Assembly: GCA_902775735.1 (NCBI GenBank)
Contig: CACYNH010000032.1
Span: forward strand, 1 to 41,162
DNA length: 41,162 nt
From: an uncultured Erysipelotrichaceae bacterium
GTDB taxonomy: Bacteria; Bacillota_I; Bacilli_A; Erysipelotrichales; Erysipelotrichaceae
Direction of reading: 5' to 3'
Under the pieces are notes generated by a model that was not told the DNA's origin, searched no databases, and was given only the letters and a program-made list of their open reading frames with translations. Shown here piece by piece: positions 1 through 7,867 of this stretch; the first letter of the stretch is position 1, and every line of letters begins with the position of its first letter. The position numbers and the translations under genes were made by a program.

Positions 1-89
1 GTGAACCAGACATGGATTTAAGCAGTTTACAGCTGCTTGAACATATAAAAACGGTAGGTCTTGAATCGATCAAAAATGACGATTTTTGA
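1..89 (+). CDS. C-terminal end of an upstream gene (partial)
   Basis: An open frame enters the window in frame 3 and ends at TGA 87-89, giving about 28 residues that begin EPDMDLSSLQLLEHIK and end KNDDF. It has no internal stop and its stop lies 29 bases before the next start codon, which fits the tail of a co-directional gene in the same transcription unit as the EIIB-ROK protein. Too little is visible to name a family. Its identity would help explain the next gene, for example if it proved to be a PTS component or a glycosidase. Confidence 0.45.
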   Translation, partial: EPDMDLSSLQLLEHIKTVGLESIKNDDF

Positions 90-118
90 CACTACCCAGT
101 AAAAACAGAGGTGGGCAT

Positions 119-1468
119 ATGGAACAGCTGACGCAGGAATTCAGAGATCATATACTGAGCCATACCTCCGCTCAGTATACGGTCACGGAAGCCGGCAGCC
201 GGATCTTTCTGACAACGGCATACGCTGAAGCGTGCATCCGGTTTCATGAAATGAATATTGTCGAATTCCAGATCACCAGAAAAGCGGATGAGGCGGTCGT
301 TTTTTACCTCCATTTTCAGCTGAATGACGAAAGCCATGCGTTATACCTTCTTGAACAGCTGAAAGAGTGTCTTGTCTCAACCGGACCGGTGAATAAAAAA
401 AGAATTCTGCTCTGCTGTTCCAGTGCCCTGACCACAAGCTTTTTTGCCCAGAAACTCAATCAGACCGCGGAACTGCTGAATCTGCCGTTCACGTTCCACG
501 CGGTTTCCTCAAACCTGGCCGCCGATACGGGAAATGTCTGTGACATGATCCTTCTGGCGCCGCAGATCGCATACCTGAAGAAAGAACTCAGCAGACTGTT
601 TCCAGGCAGGCCGGTTCTGGAAATCCCCGCGATTCTCTTCGGCAGCTATGACGTCCAGGGAATCATTGACCTCATCAGCCGGAACCTTTCGGATACCGGC
701 GTTTCACCGTCTGATGAAACCGCCCATGTCCTGAACAGTTCGCGCAAAATCATGGCGGTCACAACCAGAATTGACAGCCGTTTCAAAATTTCATGGCGGA
801 TCTTTCATCACGGGAAAATCATCCGCTCGGAAACAGTTGTCAAAGACAGGATCGACTATCATGACTTTGAGGATATACTCGATACCGTTTCCGTTCTGGA
901 AGACAATCTGGACACGGTGGTCATTTCCATCCCCGGCGTCGTCCATGACGGGACCGTGATCCTCGACCGCAGCGGCCTCCATGAATATGACATGAAAGGC
1001 CGTCTGTCGCAGAAATATCCGTACCACTTCATCATCACAAACAACGCCAACGCGACGGCACTGGGTCTGTGGCACCTGCAGAATGACTACCATACGGTCA
1101 TCTACCACTCCCAGCTGCGTGAAGCTGACCGGGCCGGTCAGGGCATTGTCATCGACGGGCATGTCGTCACCGGAAAAAAAGGGATCGCCGGCGAAGTGAA
1201 TTATCTGCCGGGCGGAACCGATCCTTCTCTTTCCATGACAGAACGCGCCGAAAAATCGATTGCCAGGGCCGTGATTTCCGACATTGCCATCGTCGGACCC
1301 GACGCTGTCTATATCCGCTGCGAACTGATCCGCGATACGGAAAAGATCCGTTCCCTCATCCGGGAAAAGGTCACTGATGAGTACATACCGGACCTCATCA
1401 TCCTGGATCACGCAACGGAATATATGTACTACGGCGCCCAGATGATGGCAACCGCAAGAGATCACTGA
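119..1468 (+). CDS. PTS EIIB-like / degenerate ROK fusion protein
   Basis: A 449-residue protein. ATG 119 is chosen because GAGGTGGG at 108-115 precedes it; the open frame extends to a TTG at 86 that lacks this site. Residues 1-90 are an unassigned N-terminal region. Residues 94-188 resemble a lactose/cellobiose-type PTS EIIB domain: KKRILLCCSSALTTSFF carries the Cys-loop (C99/C100), and DMILLAPQIAYLKKEL matches the later EIIB strand-helix. Residues 209-449 resemble the ROK (repressor/ORF/kinase) fold, with SIPGVV, NNANATALG and GIVIDGHVVTGKKGIAGEVNYLP. The ROK N-terminal DxGGT phosphate-binding motif is not recognisable, the catalytic Asp of ENDANAAA is Asn (N309), and the CxCGxxGC zinc motif is absent. 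A sensor rather than a sugar kinase is inferred. No HTH is evident. A hairpin terminator follows. Confidence 0.7.
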   Translation: MEQLTQEFRDHILSHTSAQYTVTEAGSRIFLTTAYAEACIRFHEMNIVEFQITRKADEAVVFYLHFQLNDESHALYLLEQLKECLVSTGPVNKKRILLCCSSALTTSFFAQKLNQTAELLNLPFTFHAVSSNLAADTGNVCDMILLAPQIAYLKKELSRLFPGRPVLEIPAILFGSYDVQGIIDLISRNLSDTGVSPSDETAHVLNSSRKIMAVTTRIDSRFKISWRIFHHGKIIRSETVVKDRIDYHDFEDILDTVSVLEDNLDTVVISIPGVVHDGTVILDRSGLHEYDMKGRLSQKYPYHFIITNNANATALGLWHLQNDYHTVIYHSQLREADRAGQGIVIDGHVVTGKKGIAGEVNYLPGGTDPSLSMTERAEKSIARAVISDIAIVGPDAVYIRCELIRDTEKIRSLIREKVTDEYIPDLIILDHATEYMYYGAQMMATARDH

Positions 1469-1486
1469 ACATACTCTTAAATCTTG

Positions 1487-1513
1487 CAGGAAGGGTCATC
1501 CCCTTCCTGTTTT
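1487..1513 (+). terminator. Rho-independent terminator of the EIIB-ROK gene
   Basis: CAGGAAGGG (1487-1495) pairs perfectly with CCCTTCCTG (1501-1509) across a 5-nt loop and is followed by TTTTCTT. It lies 18 nt after the stop codon. Confidence 0.85.
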
Positions 1514-1521
1514 CTTATGAG

Positions 1522-1549
1522 AAAAAAAAGACGGAACCGAAGTTCCGCC
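1522..1549 (-). terminator. Rho-independent terminator of the rhamnosidase operon
   Basis: On the minus strand GGCGGAAC-TTCG-GTTCCGTC forms an 8-bp stem (one G-U) capped by a UUCG tetraloop and followed by a run of eight T. It starts a few bases after the GH78 stop codon, so it ends the leftward ABC/GH78 operon, back-to-back with the terminator of the rightward gene. Confidence 0.9.
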
Positions 1550-1553
1550 GCAG

Positions 1554-3005
1554 TCAATAATAATATTTTCTCAGGAAGTACGCCGGCGTGCAGCTCCAGG
1601 CATGGCAGAAACTGTGGACCGCAATGCCGCCATAGGGAGAAGCCGAAGGATCTTCAGGATTGTAGAGTTCCCAGAAAGTATCCGATCCGTTTTCCAGCAT
1701 GCCGCCCCAGTAGTCATGCATCTTTGCGTACGCCTTTTCTTTTTCGCCGCAGTCGATGAGCGCCTGGATGTAATGGTGATACGCATAGGGACTGTTCATC
1801 CCGACGGCGTCTGATTCTTTCTCAAGGATCTCAAGGATTTCCCTGCCCTTTTCAGCATCCACGGCTTTTGCCAGGATCATCCAGACCTGCGACATCCAGG
1901 AAACCTGCCTGCTTTCACCGCTGACAAAGAGACCTTTTCTCTCATCAAACAGACTCAGCGCGGCTTTCTTTTTTCTTCCTATGTCCGCTTCGATTGAAAG
2001 CGTGTTATGGCCGAGTTCCTTTTCAATGAAGACAAGATCATTCATTGCGTACAGCCATACCGCCTGCCCGGAAGCCTGCTTGTCGAGTGTGAAGTTCCAG
2101 TCAATGAAGATGTTTCCCGCCTTCTTCACATCAATCAGATCATTTTCATCAAAGCATTCAGAGAGCAGTTCATACTGCTTCATGCATACCGGCTCCAGGT
2201 CTTCCAGGGTTTTCCTGTCCTGTGTCTCTCTGTAATAATCCCGGAGGGTATCGATGAAGAACAGTGTGTAGTCGAACATTGTCTGATAATCACATTCGAC
2301 TTCCGGCCTGACAAACAGGTTGTTGGCCAGCCTGCCCTTTTCCAGTGTCGTGCCGGCAAAGAGATACAGGCATCTTGCGACAAGGTCATTCCTGCGGAAG
2401 GTTTCATAATTGGCCAGTGCCTGTAAGCGCAGATCGCCAAGCCATAATCTTCTGTCCCTTTTCGGCCCGTCCTCAAAGACGTCCTGCATGCAGGAATGAA
2501 GCGTGCGGACCGCCGCTTTGTCAAGCTTCGCGTCCTCTTCACTCATCTTAACTGCTTTGAGTGAGGATTCATCAGCACTGGAAACCGTGCAGGCTTTCAG
2601 CTGTTTTACAATGACGGAATAGTTTGAGGAAGTGCTGAGGATTCTGATTTTCACATAGCGGAAAGCGTATCTTCTTTCCAGCTTCACTGTGCATGGCAGA
2701 TCATCGGCGTGAATGATTTCCCGCTGGATCCAGCTTCTGGAAATCCAGCCGTGATAGGCATCGAGGTCCTGGTCAAGTTCCTCCCCGATCTCGGCAAACT
2801 GAACGGCGAACATGAGCGGCGCGTCAGGATGATTCCCCTGTGTACCGAAATCGATGGAAAGATATCCGACATAGTGATTGCCGAAGTCAAAGACGATTTC
2901 ATCACCGTCTTCAAGAACACGGTCACTGCCGGCGATGGTGATTTCTTCTTCAATGAGCACAGGCTTCAGTTCCTCCGCCCGTGCCAGAAATTCTTTATTG
3001 ATCAT
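1554..3005 (-). CDS. GH78-type alpha-L-rhamnosidase-like protein
   Basis: A 483-residue cytoplasmic protein without signal peptide, last gene of the leftward operon. Residues 1-145 form a beta-rich N-terminal domain and 160-483 an (alpha/alpha)6 barrel. D179-GPKRDRRLWLGD-191 aligns with the GH78 catalytic stretch D-x4-E-x6-D; the general-acid Glu position is Asp here (D184), a variant seen in some short family members. TFWE around E446 fits the general base, and HSFCHAWSCTPAYFL is a typical C-terminal motif. It is roughly half the length of large multidomain GH78 enzymes, so lectin-like accessory domains are missing. It would release rhamnose or a related deoxysugar from imported glycosides. 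Exact substrate is unproven. AAAGGA precedes the ATG. Confidence 0.8.
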   Translation of the reverse strand: MINKEFLARAEELKPVLIEEEITIAGSDRVLEDGDEIVFDFGNHYVGYLSIDFGTQGNHPDAPLMFAVQFAEIGEELDQDLDAYHGWISRSWIQREIIHADDLPCTVKLERRYAFRYVKIRILSTSSNYSVIVKQLKACTVSSADESSLKAVKMSEEDAKLDKAAVRTLHSCMQDVFEDGPKRDRRLWLGDLRLQALANYETFRRNDLVARCLYLFAGTTLEKGRLANNLFVRPEVECDYQTMFDYTLFFIDTLRDYYRETQDRKTLEDLEPVCMKQYELLSECFDENDLIDVKKAGNIFIDWNFTLDKQASGQAVWLYAMNDLVFIEKELGHNTLSIEADIGRKKKAALSLFDERKGLFVSGESRQVSWMSQVWMILAKAVDAEKGREILEILEKESDAVGMNSPYAYHHYIQALIDCGEKEKAYAKMHDYWGGMLENGSDTFWELYNPEDPSASPYGGIAVHSFCHAWSCTPAYFLRKYYY

Positions 3006-3020
3006 AAAGCGATCCTTTCT

Positions 3021-3974
3021 TCACCGCTTCAGCAGCTGTTTCAGCTTTCCCTCATTGTTGAGATAGATTAAGAAGCTGACCATCAGCACAGCCGAGATGA
3101 TCTGCTGGGCCGAGGATGAGACGTTGAGTCTGACATAAGTCAGGGAGATGAGCGCGGAGCTGATGGCGCCGAGCAGATATCCGAGTTTGTCGTTGGTGAA
3201 ACGGCCGATGAAGCCGCCGATGAACATCGGCAGGAACGCCATGAACATTGGGGAAATCGATCCGAAGTTGAGCGCCATGGTGATAGCGCCGTTGCTGGTG
3301 GCGGAGATGAATCCCTGCGCCCCCATCAGGATGCCGGCGATCACATAGCAGAGCACCGCGTTGGGCACTTCCTTAATGCCGGTGTTGACCGCCACCTTCT
3401 GGCCCGACAGCAATGCCTTGTATTCATAGCCGAACTTTGTATGGTCATAGACAATAACCATGAGCGCAAGGCTTGACGCGATGACCAGCAGGTAGTTGGG
3501 GATTGTTCCGAATCCTAAGAGCGAGGCGTTGTTGGCGAAGGAGACGCCGTGCCCGCCGGTCAGTGTGAAGGCAAAGCCTTCATAGAACAGCGCCACTGCC
3601 AGGGAGACGATGATCGGCGGCAGCTTGACGCTGACGTAGACCAGTCCCGAAATCAGTCCCAGCAAAGCGCCGAAGAGGACGGAAAGAGCCAGCATCCATA
3701 CAGCTGAAAGATTCAGTTTTGTGGCGATCATTGAGCTGATCACTGATGAAAGCAGCGCCACCGAGCCGATGGAGAAGTCGAACCTTCCCGAATTCAGATT
3801 GATGGACAGCGCGAATGTCACCAGGACCACATTGGCCGCGGCCCGGATAAAGGTGATCCAGCTGAGCTGTGAATCAAACAGCAGGATGCCCTTCGTTCCG
3901 CTGATCAAAAGGCAGACGGCCAGGACGAGGACCGGGATTGCCAGAGTCCCTGCCAGCTTCTTTCCGATTTTCAT
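3021..3974 (-). CDS. CUT2-type sugar ABC transporter permease
   Basis: A 317-residue hydrophobic protein with 8-10 predicted membrane segments and the BPD_transp_2 (RbsC-like) pattern, for example the stretch LNSGRFDFSIGSVALL near residues 61-76 and FIGGFIGRFTNDKLGYLLG near the C-terminus. It is one of two permeases in the operon, the other being at 5237-6202. Two different permeases imply a heterodimeric channel, as in rhizobial RhaP/RhaQ rhamnose importers. The start is supported by GGAGGT upstream, placed directly after the hairpin at 3986-4002. Substrate is inferred from the neighbouring GH78 gene. Confidence 0.85.
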   Translation of the reverse strand: MKIGKKLAGTLAIPVLVLAVCLLISGTKGILLFDSQLSWITFIRAAANVVLVTFALSINLNSGRFDFSIGSVALLSSVISSMIATKLNLSAVWMLALSVLFGALLGLISGLVYVSVKLPPIIVSLAVALFYEGFAFTLTGGHGVSFANNASLLGFGTIPNYLLVIASSLALMVIVYDHTKFGYEYKALLSGQKVAVNTGIKEVPNAVLCYVIAGILMGAQGFISATSNGAITMALNFGSISPMFMAFLPMFIGGFIGRFTNDKLGYLLGAISSALISLTYVRLNVSSSAQQIISAVLMVSFLIYLNNEGKLKQLLKR

Positions 3975-3985
3975 AAGTTACCTCC

Positions 3986-4002
3986 GGCTGAGCTTTTCAG
4001 CC
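3986..4002 (-). promoter_or_regulatory. Intercistronic hairpin between binding protein and permease
   Basis: GGCTGA and TCAGCC form a 6-bp stem with a 5-nt loop in the 36-nt gap after the binding-protein stop. It lacks a T-tract and sits next to the GGAGGT site of the permease. An mRNA-stabilising or translation-modulating role is inferred. Confidence 0.5.
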
Positions 4003-4010
4003 AATCATTG

Positions 4011-5204
4011 TTATTTCTGGATTTCTTCGAATGAATAAGCGGCGACGAACTTCGCGAAGTCGTCATAGGAAGCGCCGATCAGTGTGTCGAGCTTTTCCTT
4101 TGTGTAAGCCGGGTTTGTTGTGGAGGAGTCCACTTCAAAGTATTTCTTTGCCATTTCAGCGTCGGTGGCGATCCAGTAGCCCTGGGAGAGAGCCAGTGCG
4201 TTTCCTTCCGCTGTTCTGACCGGCTTGCCATAGACTGCGGAGAGTGTGGCGGCGAAGATCGGGCCGATGGAAGCGGAGAACTTGCCTGCCAGATAGTTGA
4301 GTGTGCCGGATTCCATCAGGGCGACGGAGTCAGCTGTGTAGCAGTCGATATCGCCAAGCATCTTGCCTTCCGGCTTGAAGCCCGCAAACGCAGTCTGGCC
4401 TGAGCCTACCGCTAAGAGAACATCGACATTGGGATCGTTGGCGACAGCCGCCAGCTTGCCGAACCAGGCGTCATCAAAGTCATAGCCTGAAACCACACCG
4501 TTGACTTCCACAGAACCGATTTTGCCGGTGGAGACATTGCCGCCGTCAGCCATGATTTTGCCGACGATGTCATAGCCCGTGGCGCCGCTGTAATCGCCCT
4601 TGCCTGCTTCGCACATTGCGGCTAACATGCCGGCTGCGCGGTAGATGTGCATTTCTGTGAAGTATACGGAAGCGCCGGTGAACATGCCGAACTTTGTGTA
4701 GCCCTGATCCAGGAAATGCTTTGCCATGTCATAGCCGGCCTGGTATTCAGCCGCAAGATCCGGTCCGATGGCGCCGACATAGTGGCTGTAGGACTTGAAC
4801 TGTTCATACTGGTCATCGGTGAGTGTGCCGGTCGCGACCGCGTAGTAAACGCCTTCCTGCTCGCACTTTTCAATCTGGGCGGGTCTGTCGGAAGAAGCGA
4901 AGGAGATGATCGCCTGGCAGTTGTTGGCGATGAAGTTGTCGATCGCGCTCTGCTCGGCAGCGGCGTCGGTCAGTTCATCGGAATACATGAATTCAACATT
5001 GTAGACGGACTGGATGTACTTTTCGTAGTAGGAGCGGAAAGACAGTGCTTCAGCGCTGGTTGTATCGGAAACCAGAACGCCGATCTTGACTGTCTTCTGG
5101 GTCGGATCAGCGTCAGCTGAACCGCCGCCGGAAGAACATGCGGTAAGAGTAAGCATCATGACGAATGACAGACACAGTACAAAGAATTTTCTGAATGATT
5201 TCAT
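4011..5204 (-). CDS. Sugar ABC transporter substrate-binding lipoprotein
   Basis: A 397-residue type-1 periplasmic-binding-fold protein. The N-terminus MKSFRKFFVLCLSFVMMLTLTACSSGG is a lipoprotein signal with lipobox LTAC, so Cys23 should be lipidated and the protein anchored outside the membrane. KTVKIGVLVSDTT opens the first lobe; later repeats such as GQTAFAGFKPEGKMLGDIDCYTADSVALM fit the second lobe of ribose/AI-2-type binding proteins. It lies between the two permease genes with strong GGAGGG start support. Gene order ATPase-permease-binding protein-permease-glycosidase suggests a CUT2 importer of a monosaccharide or small glycoside. Ligand cannot be read from sequence. Confidence 0.85.
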   Translation of the reverse strand: MKSFRKFFVLCLSFVMMLTLTACSSGGGSADADPTQKTVKIGVLVSDTTSAEALSFRSYYEKYIQSVYNVEFMYSDELTDAAAEQSAIDNFIANNCQAIISFASSDRPAQIEKCEQEGVYYAVATGTLTDDQYEQFKSYSHYVGAIGPDLAAEYQAGYDMAKHFLDQGYTKFGMFTGASVYFTEMHIYRAAGMLAAMCEAGKGDYSGATGYDIVGKIMADGGNVSTGKIGSVEVNGVVSGYDFDDAWFGKLAAVANDPNVDVLLAVGSGQTAFAGFKPEGKMLGDIDCYTADSVALMESGTLNYLAGKFSASIGPIFAATLSAVYGKPVRTAEGNALALSQGYWIATDAEMAKKYFEVDSSTTNPAYTKEKLDTLIGASYDDFAKFVAAYSFEEIQK

Positions 5205-5236
5205 ATTCCCTCCTTATTCCTGATGTGTTTGTGTTT

Positions 5237-6202
5237 TTATCTCGGCAGAATTGTTTTTCTGCTGCTGAACATGGAGACATAGACGACTGCCAGGAAGATG
5301 ACCGCCTTGATCATCTGGCTGATTCCCGAGTCAAGATTGAGCATTAACATGATCTGGGAGAGCAGCGTCATGGACAGCGCGCCGACGATGGCCGCGTGGA
5401 TTTTGGAACGGGCGCCGCCGGAAACCGGCATTCCGCCGAAGACGATGGAGATGATGACGTCCATACCGACGCTTGAAGCTGTGTTTCTGGAAAGTGTCGG
5501 GGCATAGGTGATTGTCAGGAACGCTCCTAAGCCGACGCCAAGACCGGCCATCATGAAGCCGATAATCGAAAGCTTTTTGGCGTTCAGTCCGCTCAGCTTT
5601 GCGCACAGAGGATTTCCGCCGGTGAACTTCTGCTGTCTGCCGAGCTTCATATAGTTGAATGTCAGAACGCACAGTGCCGTGAAGGCTGCCATGACAAGCA
5701 GCTTGAACCAGACGGTGTTCAGTTTCATGACCGCCATGGCGGGCACCTGGATGACATCGCCGGTTCCGTTGACCCTGATCAATACAAGCGATAAGGCGTT
5801 AAGCAGCGACAGCATCGCGATGGTTGTGACGAAGACCGGCAGGTTGAAGACTGAAGCCAGCACCGAGCTGGTCAATGAGATCAGCACTGCGCAGCCCACG
5901 CACACCAGTAACATCACCACGACGCTCTGTGTGGCGTTATAGGCCATCGCCCCGACCAGGGCGCTGACGCACATCGAGGCGCCAAGGGAGATATCGAAGG
6001 CTCCCAGCGTATAGATATAAATGGCGCCGGTGGCCACGATCATCGTGATGATCGACTGGTTGACGATATTCTTGAAGCTGTAGGGAATGTTGACATTTTT
6101 CGCGGCGGCGATCGCCAGGAAGATTCCCAGCAGGATGACAAGGCCGGCCACGGGTGCCGCTTCCATGAGCTTCGCGCTTATGTTTTTACTTTTGTTTTTC
6201 AT
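5237..6202 (-). CDS. CUT2-type sugar ABC transporter permease
   Basis: A 321-residue membrane protein of the RbsC-like family with about 8-10 hydrophobic segments. The N-terminal TLGAFDISLGASMCVSALVGAMA and the C-terminal IVFGGMPVSGGARSKIHAAIVGAL are typical of BPD_transp_2 permeases; the latter is the loop that docks with the ATPase. It is 14 nt downstream of the ATPase gene and 32 nt upstream of the binding-protein gene. Start supported by GAGGTG. Confidence 0.87.
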   Translation of the reverse strand: MKNKSKNISAKLMEAAPVAGLVILLGIFLAIAAAKNVNIPYSFKNIVNQSIITMIVATGAIYIYTLGAFDISLGASMCVSALVGAMAYNATQSVVVMLLVCVGCAVLISLTSSVLASVFNLPVFVTTIAMLSLLNALSLVLIRVNGTGDVIQVPAMAVMKLNTVWFKLLVMAAFTALCVLTFNYMKLGRQQKFTGGNPLCAKLSGLNAKKLSIIGFMMAGLGVGLGAFLTITYAPTLSRNTASSVGMDVIISIVFGGMPVSGGARSKIHAAIVGALSMTLLSQIMLMLNLDSGISQMIKAVIFLAVVYVSMFSSRKTILPR

Positions 6203-6216
6203 GAGACAGGCACCTC

Positions 6217-7710
6217 TTAAATCATGTATTCGATGACATCCGCTTCAGAGAGCTCGCGGCTGCGCTTCAGTTCTTTCTGCAGGCGGCCGTCCTTCATGAT
6301 CAGCAGCCTGTCGCTCATGCCGATCAGCTCAGCCATCTCCTCCGAGATCAGGATGATGGATTTTCCTTCCTGCTTCATCCGGTACATCAGCTGGTACATG
6401 GACTGCTTGACGCCGATGTCGACGCCTCTTGTCGGGCAGTCGAGGATCAGGATCTGCGAATCCCTTCCCATCCACTTGCCGAAGGCGACTTTCTGCTTGT
6501 TGCCGCCGGAGAGCGTGCTGACATATTGCGAGGAATCATTGCATTTGATGCTGAGGGATGCCACCTGTTCATCGACATATCTGTTTTCGTTTTTCCGGAA
6601 GATGAAGTGCTTCTTCACGGCGATCCTGTCCAGACCGGCGATGGCGATGTTGTCTTTGATGGAGGCTTCCAGAACCAGTGATTCCGTGTCTCTGTCCTTG
6701 GCGACATAGCCGATTCCTTCCTTCATCGCTGCAGCTTCATTTTCATAGGTATGATCATGGACCTTTATGGTTCCGCTCTCCGCTTTTTCCGCCGCGAAGA
6801 GCACCTTGCCCAGCGTATGCATGCCGCAGTGGGACAGTCCGCCGATGCCCAGGATCTCCCCTTTTCTGACTTCCATCGAGAAGTCGATCAATTGATCAGT
6901 CAGGTTCAGATGCTCAGCTGTGAGTACTGTCTCTGATTCTGTTTCCTCTTCATAATCGTCGCGGTAGTAGCTTCCCGAGAGCTCCCTGCCGATCATCGCC
7001 GCCTTGATGGCGCCTTCCTCAAATTCATCTGAATTGAAAGTGCGGATGATCTTCCCGTCTCTTAAGACGGTTAAACGGTCGCATCTGTTCATGATTTCAT
7101 CAAGGTCATGGGAGATGAAGATGACGGTTTTGCCTGCGTTCTTCATTTCCTCCATGATCCGGTAGATGATATCCCTTCCCTTCTGGGAAAGAGCGGTTGT
7201 GGTTTCATCGACGACCAGCACATCCGGATTCTTTTCCATGACCCTGGCGATTTCCACCAGCTTGCGGTCCTGGAAGTCCAGCGCTCCTGCCGGAAGAGCG
7301 GCATTGATGTGATCAGCGCCGATCCTGTCGAGCGCGTTCTGTGCCTTTTCGATCATCTTCTTCCTGTTCACAAACAGGCCGTTTGTGAATTCGGCGGTTT
7401 CGCCAAGGAAGATATTTTCCGCAGCCGAAATCCCCGGCACGGTTCCGTTTTCCTGCACAATCATGCCGACGCCTTTGGCAAGCGCGTCATTCATGGAAAG
7501 AGGATTCCATGGCTGTCCCTTAAACAGCATTGTGCCTTCATCGCACTTCTGCATTCCCGCATAGATGGATGTCGCGGTCGACTTGCCGGATCCGTTTTCC
7601 CCGATCAGCCCGAGCACTTCACCGCTGCAGGCACTCAGGCTCACATCATCCAGGGCGACGGTCGGCCCGAAGCGTTTTGACATGTTTTTGATTTCCACGA
7701 TGTCTGGCAT
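6217..7710 (-). CDS. CUT2 sugar ABC transporter ATPase (RbsA/MglA-like, tandem domains)
   Basis: A 497-residue protein with two fused ABC domains and the first gene of the leftward operon. Domain 1 (about 1-240) has Walker A GENGSGKS and Walker B VLVVDET, but its signature reads LDFQDRKLVEIARVM instead of LSxGQ. Domain 2 (about 255-497) has a degenerate Walker A (GGLSHCGMHTLG), a canonical LSGGNKQKVAFGKWM signature and ILILDCPTRGVD. Asymmetry in domain 2 is normal for RbsA-type proteins; the altered domain-1 signature is less usual. It couples ATP hydrolysis to uptake by the two permeases downstream. GAGGTG precedes the ATG. A cre site lies about 65 nt upstream. Confidence 0.9.
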   Translation of the reverse strand: MPDIVEIKNMSKRFGPTVALDDVSLSACSGEVLGLIGENGSGKSTATSIYAGMQKCDEGTMLFKGQPWNPLSMNDALAKGVGMIVQENGTVPGISAAENIFLGETAEFTNGLFVNRKKMIEKAQNALDRIGADHINAALPAGALDFQDRKLVEIARVMEKNPDVLVVDETTTALSQKGRDIIYRIMEEMKNAGKTVIFISHDLDEIMNRCDRLTVLRDGKIIRTFNSDEFEEGAIKAAMIGRELSGSYYRDDYEEETESETVLTAEHLNLTDQLIDFSMEVRKGEILGIGGLSHCGMHTLGKVLFAAEKAESGTIKVHDHTYENEAAAMKEGIGYVAKDRDTESLVLEASIKDNIAIAGLDRIAVKKHFIFRKNENRYVDEQVASLSIKCNDSSQYVSTLSGGNKQKVAFGKWMGRDSQILILDCPTRGVDIGVKQSMYQLMYRMKQEGKSIILISEEMAELIGMSDRLLIMKDGRLQKELKRSRELSEADVIEYMI

Positions 7711-7769
7711 AAATCACCTCATCAGCTTTATTCAATTTCATTTTAGTGATCCGCAGACAGGTTAATAAT

Positions 7770-7775
7770 TGTCAA
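7770..7775 (-). promoter_or_regulatory. -35-like element of the ABC/GH78 operon
   Basis: A perfect TTGACA on the minus strand directly abuts the cre site at 7776-7791. No convincing -10 hexamer was found 16-18 nt downstream (the region reads GGATCACT), so the exact promoter is uncertain and may need an activator such as the divergent AraC protein. Confidence 0.4.
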
Positions 7776-7791
7776 ATGATACCGCTTACAT
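7776..7791 (-). promoter_or_regulatory. CcpA catabolite-repression (cre) site
   Basis: ATGTAAGCGGTATCAT on the minus strand matches the Bacillus consensus WTGNNARCGNWWWCAW at every position. It lies between a minus-strand TTGACA (7770-7775) and a plus-strand TTGATT (7791-7796), so bound CcpA could block both the sugar operon and the araC-type gene. Binding itself is inferred. Confidence 0.75.
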
Positions 7792-7819
7792 TGATTTTTT
7801 CTGCTTAATTTATTATATT
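7791..7819 (+). promoter_or_regulatory. Promoter of the AraC-type regulator gene
   Basis: TTGATT (7791-7796) and TATATT (7814-7819) are 17 nt apart in an AT-rich stretch, about 48 nt before the regulator's ATG. The -35 touches the end of the cre site. Confidence 0.55.
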
Positions 7820-7867
7820 TTTTATATAAAAATGACTTTTATTAATATTCGGTGGAGGTTTGAAACC

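Noticed and set aside
791..1465. A 224-codon minus-strand open frame opposite the EIIB-ROK gene
   Set aside because: It mirrors the codon pattern of the real gene, has no ribosome-binding site and no family motif.
7711..7867. A riboswitch in the leader of the CUT2 operon or the araC-type gene
   Set aside because: The gap is AT-rich and explained by the cre site and promoters; no conserved aptamer motif or terminator/antiterminator pair is visible.
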